Source: Desmodesmus armatus (lineage: Eukaryota > Chlorophyta > Chlorophyceae > Sphaeropleales > Scenedesmaceae). Taken from it: a DNA stretch of 64,000 nt. Every line of letters begins with the position of its first letter. The stretch's first letter is position 1. The notes under the pieces are model-generated. The model worked only from the letters and a program-made list of their open reading frames with translations. It searched no databases and had not been told where the DNA came from. Location: positions 246,001-310,000 of the forward strand of contig VIIQ02000659.1 of the NCBI GenBank assembly GCA_007449985.2. The letters are read 5' to 3'. The position numbers and the translations under genes were made by a program. This document shows, in pieces, positions 60,542 through 64,000 of the stretch.

Positions 60542-61161
60542 AGGAATGTCTGGTACATTGCAGTGTGCAGGATGACGTGACAGCTATGCCACTACATGAC
60601 CACCATTGCACTCCTCATGATATTGGACATGCATGTTTATATGGCGACATCCGGCAAAATCAGCAGTTGTAATGGCAGACACTGTCTGGCAGGCAGTACT
60701 GCAGTGTTTGGGGACAATGCTCATCAAATCTCCCTAGTGATGCGAGCAATCGGCTGTGCATAAAACATGCCTTTATGATGCCCTCTTTTGCCACGTGGCC
60801 ATGGCATGTTGCCACCAGATGGTGCACCTTGAAGGCATGACACGACTAATACTGCAGGCCCACTTGCTCCAGTTGACCATTTTGCAGCAAGCGTGGGGTT
60901 TCACCAGGATAACGGTTCACGTTGAATATAGCACACATCACAAGACATCACGCCTCGGAGACGTATGACAGGAGCAAGTATCCTTCCTTGTACCCGTCGA
61001 CTGAATACATCCACCCCATGACCCACGGTCTGCCGTCGCCTGACAGACTCCAATTAGACAAGTGTGTTGAAGTACACTGAAGCTACTTTTGCAGTCGACT
61101 GGTTCCTCTTTGCTGCAAACGGTCCACATTCTCTCTCCCGCGCGGTACTTTGCAGAACATC
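60542..61161. promoter_or_regulatory. Upstream region of gene F
   Basis: 620 bp between the MITE and the F start codon, probably the F promoter and 5' UTR. No motif I can assign. Confidence 0.35.
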
Positions 61162-62482
61162 ATGTGGCGCCAACAACTCAGAAGCAAAGCCTTGATATTA
61201 TGCGTATCTACAGCTTTCATCTTGGCTCAGGGTGCGCGTCTGCCTGGTTCCGCCAGTCACACAGCAGCAGAGCAGCAGCAGGTTCCACTCAAAAGCTGAC
61301 AGACTGGCTAGGGAGTAGCAGCTGCAAACACTCAGCAGCAAACGCACAGTATGATTCATTTACACACGTTATCCCTATTCCAGCCAATTCTGGGTATGAG
61401 CAGCCTCCCCCACACAGTGGATTGTTGCAGCAGACGCATCATGCTGATGTCTACAGATTGGTGCTGGTAAGAGAGGTCGCTGAGCTCACAGCTTCCTGCA
61501 CTGCTGGTTGTGTCTTGCAGCTTCTGAAGTGTCCCAGTATGGAGAAGGCTCCGGCGGGTATGCGTACAACAGCTACCACCCTCAAGACAAGCATCACAAA
61601 GACAAAGACAAACCTCACAAGGACTACCACACAACCATTATCAAGGAGCATAAAACCACAACAGAAATGTGTTCATGTGTGGGATATCCGGGACAAGACG
61701 GTCCAATGGGGCCAATGGGGCCTGCCGGCGAAGATGGAATGCCAGGTGGGTTGACAGGAGACGTCCCAGAGGGGCTGCTGTTGCTGCTTTTGCAGTCTTG
61801 CTACTGCCTTCAAGTTACAGCAGTGCACACATGTTGACCTGATTCATCCCACCACTGAGCACGACTCATCATTGGCGTAGAGAAAATGACAGCCGCCATC
61901 TTTGCTGTTGAAACTGACAGGAAGGCCTGAGATGTCGCCTGCAACTCAGATGGATTGCTCAGCTTGGCGCACTACGACGAATGAGCTGAGCACTGTGTGT
62001 TGCATGTCACACTCAATGAAAGTTATTGCTCTGCTTGTTTGTGCTGCCTGCAGGCCCTGAAGGTATGTAGCATGCACAACCACATCAGTTGGCGCGTTCA
62101 GAGCACCAGCCAGTCTGAGCGCAACACAGCGGCTGCCGCAGTTTTGACTGGCGCAGGCTCCCAGGGTATATGTGCCGACAGCAGCTGGGTGTACAGCACA
62201 GGGCATGCGTACTGCAGCTGCCAGTGCAATTGCACCAGTGTCAAGCCTCACTCAGCAGCACGGGCTGGCAGTGGCCAAGTTATGGTCATGAGCTCTGCAG
62301 CTGACAGTGGTAGGGTTGTGAGCCCTACAGCTGGCAGCTGCATAAGTTTCACTGCATCAGCAGCCAGCGTGCGATCAGTGCTGAAGTTATGTGTGCTGTG
62401 TGTTTGTATGTGTGTGTCGCTTGTAGGCCCCCAGGACCCCCCGTCAAGCTGGACCTCCAGGTGAGAGCCACGTGCATGCTGT

Positions 62483-62555
<73 letters not shown>

Positions 62556-63885
62556 GCAGCAGCAGCAGCAGCGGCCGCCTGCGGCAGCAGCAGAATCACA
62601 GCAACAGCAGCAGCAGCAGCAGCAGCACAGCAGCCGCCCCATTGCCAGCAGCAGGCTCAATGCCAGCCGCAGTTTCCATGCAAGCAGCAGGCTGAGCACC
62701 AGCAGCACTGGCAGCCGTCAGTATGCCAGACCTCCTGACCAGCTGCCTGCACGTCCCGTTGCATGTAGCCAAGGCATGCCATGCAGAGCAGGGCAGCAGA
62801 GTCGTCTCCTGTGTGCTGGCTTTGCTGCACACACTATGAATATGAGCCCATCAGCCTACATCTTGTGTGCTGAGCTGTCCTTGTGTATGTGTGCAACACT
62901 GTCCTGTCGTCCAGGGAGGCCAGGCATCGCAGGTGCGCAGAGACTGAAAAGCGGCAGGGCTGTTATGCAGCACAGCTGACCAGAGTGTATACAGGGCGCA
63001 AGTGCAGGATGATTGAGCAATCAGTGCAGCAGCAGGGTGTGCGCCACTGCATCCAACAGCTTGGACCCTGTGTCAAGGTTGTTTTTATGTGTGAATGCAG
63101 CTTTGACCTGAATTCTTTGAAGTGCATGTCAACAACAAACGCCTGCTGCCTGTGTGTTGCTGCCCTGCAGGTTCCCCGGGTGGACGAGGTGAGTGGGGCC
63201 TTAGGCATTATGTGCTGACGTCACCAGCATGCTCAGCAGCAGCGGCGGCAGCAGCAGCAGCAGCAGCAACGGTGGCACACAGCAAGATCAGCACTGTGTG
63301 ACAAGCACCGCAGCGCAGCGCACTGCACTGCACCGTGTGCCACATAACAATTATGTCCAGCAGTGAGAGCGATCACCCCCCACAGCTCTCTGGCTAGGCA
63401 ACCTTCCTTGTCTGCAAGGTTGCCCCAGCTGATTGCTGGCTACCATACGTGTACCCCATGTGTGCCCACCTGACTACCCTGCTGCCTGTCTGCCTCCCCT
63501 TTCTGTTGTCCACAGGACCTGAGGGTCCACCTGGCGCACCCGGCCCACACGGTAGGTGCACCCTGCATGAAGCACAGCGCACCGCGTCTGATCATGGTTT
63601 TATGGGTTTGAAAGATAGCGTCGGCCCTAGAAGTGACAGACGCCCCAGTAAAAAGCAGCACAGGCAGCTGCAGTAGAGCCCGAGGCACAGTCCTGCGGCC
63701 TTACTACAGTGATGGTCTCTCTTGCTACGATTCCAGGTGCTTGTGCCATGCTAGCTACCATTCACCACTTTGAATGCGCCTATGTTGCCGTGCCGGCAGG
63801 TCAGTGCTAACATGCTTTGTCGCCGCTGCTGCTGCCACACCCATTGCCGCTGCTGCTGTTACTGCAGGACCACATGGACCTCCAG
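61162..63885 (+). CDS. Gene F: secreted collagen-like protein (partial, continues past window)
   Basis: Exons seen: 61162-61231, 61521-61745, 62054-62062, 62427-62460, 62915-62932, 63171-63188, 63516-63551 and 63868-63885; the 3' part is beyond the window. Exon 1 is 70 nt like that of E and encodes a signal peptide (MWRQQLRSKALILCVSTAF). Exon 2 resembles E: a His/Lys/Asp/Thr-rich stretch, then CSCVGYPGQDGPMGPMGPAG. Exons of 9, 18, 18, 36 and 18 nt encode GPE, GRPGIA, GSPGGR, GPEGPPGAPGPH and GPHGPP; each begins after the first G of a Gly codon and ends with the first G of the next. The 34-nt exon at 62427-62460 breaks this rule: it would encode GPPGPPGQAGPP if 2 nt longer. It is therefore damaged, mis-sequenced or skipped. 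Skipping would keep frame. Confidence 0.75.
62486..62630 (+). repeat. Long CAG microsatellite in an intron of gene F
   Basis: About 22 uninterrupted CAG units from 62487 to 62554, then CGG/CCG-interrupted CAG to about 62630. It lies in the intron right after the irregular 34-nt exon. Likely polymorphic. Confidence 0.85.
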
Positions 63886-64000
63886 GTGTGTTGCAGCAGC
63901 TGATTCTAGTGGTGAAATGTGTGCAAATTTGCACAGCCTTTACTGTTACATGTTTCAGGCTGAGCCTGAACACCCCATTAGACAGTTGCTGTCGTCAGCC

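Noticed and set aside
61997..62464. 155-codon plus-strand frame in gene F with CSCQCNC
   Set aside because: It starts inside an intron, crosses the micro-exon region in the wrong phase and lacks splice support.
62487..62738. Poly-Ala/Gln/Cys frames over the CAG microsatellite
   Set aside because: An intronic simple repeat that is open in several frames.

Overview
The window is nuclear DNA of a eukaryote, most likely a green alga (Chlorophyta, probably Chlorophyceae). The genes are split by many short GT-AG introns. CAG/CTG microsatellites and Ala/Gln/Ser-rich low-complexity protein are everywhere. Several secreted proteins carry Ser-Pro/Pro-rich rods of the algal hydroxyproline-rich glycoprotein type. 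I rebuilt gene models by hand from splice sites and reading-frame phase. In all ten complete models the exon lengths sum to a whole number of codons. No rRNA, tRNA, CRISPR or bacterial-style operon was seen.

Region 1 (1-22.8 kb) is ordinary housekeeping DNA with six recognisable or well-modelled genes. They are the tubulin-folding cofactor D gene (minus, 3' end off the window), a novel single-pass membrane protein (minus, 6682-8963), a trehalose-6-phosphate phosphatase (plus, 9395-12295), a TMUB-like ubiquitin-fold membrane protein (plus, 13398-14695), a putative kinetochore DSN1 subunit (minus, 16500-19342) and an FtsJ/RlmM-type 2'-O-methyltransferase (minus, 20003-22738).

Region 2 (22.8-26.9 kb) has no confident gene. 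It holds one weak Pro/Ala-rich minus-strand exon and a possibly decayed coding stretch near 26.0-26.4 kb.

Region 3 (26.9 kb to the end) is the striking part: seven genes in a row for secreted, extracellular-matrix-like proteins. (i) 26964-27824 is a Tyr/Asn- and Cys-rich protein. (ii) 31665-34702 (gene A, plus) and 38669-43064 (gene B, minus) are inverted paralogues with a signal peptide, a novel N-domain, ephrin-receptor-like Cys-rich repeats, a Pro-rich linker and a CxxC domain. Gene A carries an in-frame TAG where B has CAG. (iii) 43805-47032 (gene C) is a Pro-rich protein with three CxxC domains. (iv) 49554-53571 (D), 55647-58921 (E, minus) and 61162 to the window end (F, plus) are collagen-like Gly-X-Y proteins. 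Their triplets lie on very small exons whose boundaries, almost without exception, fall after the first G of a Gly codon. E and F are divergent paralogues. Two DNA transposons lie among these genes: a 2.75-kb element with inverted terminal repeats (35147-37894) and a 675-bp hAT-like MITE with an 8-bp target duplication (59859-60533).

My inference is that region 3 is a gene cluster for cell-wall or matrix assembly, grown by duplication, inversion, gene conversion and shuffling of phase-1 exons. It combines collagen-like, ephrin-receptor-like and Pro-rich wall modules in one place.
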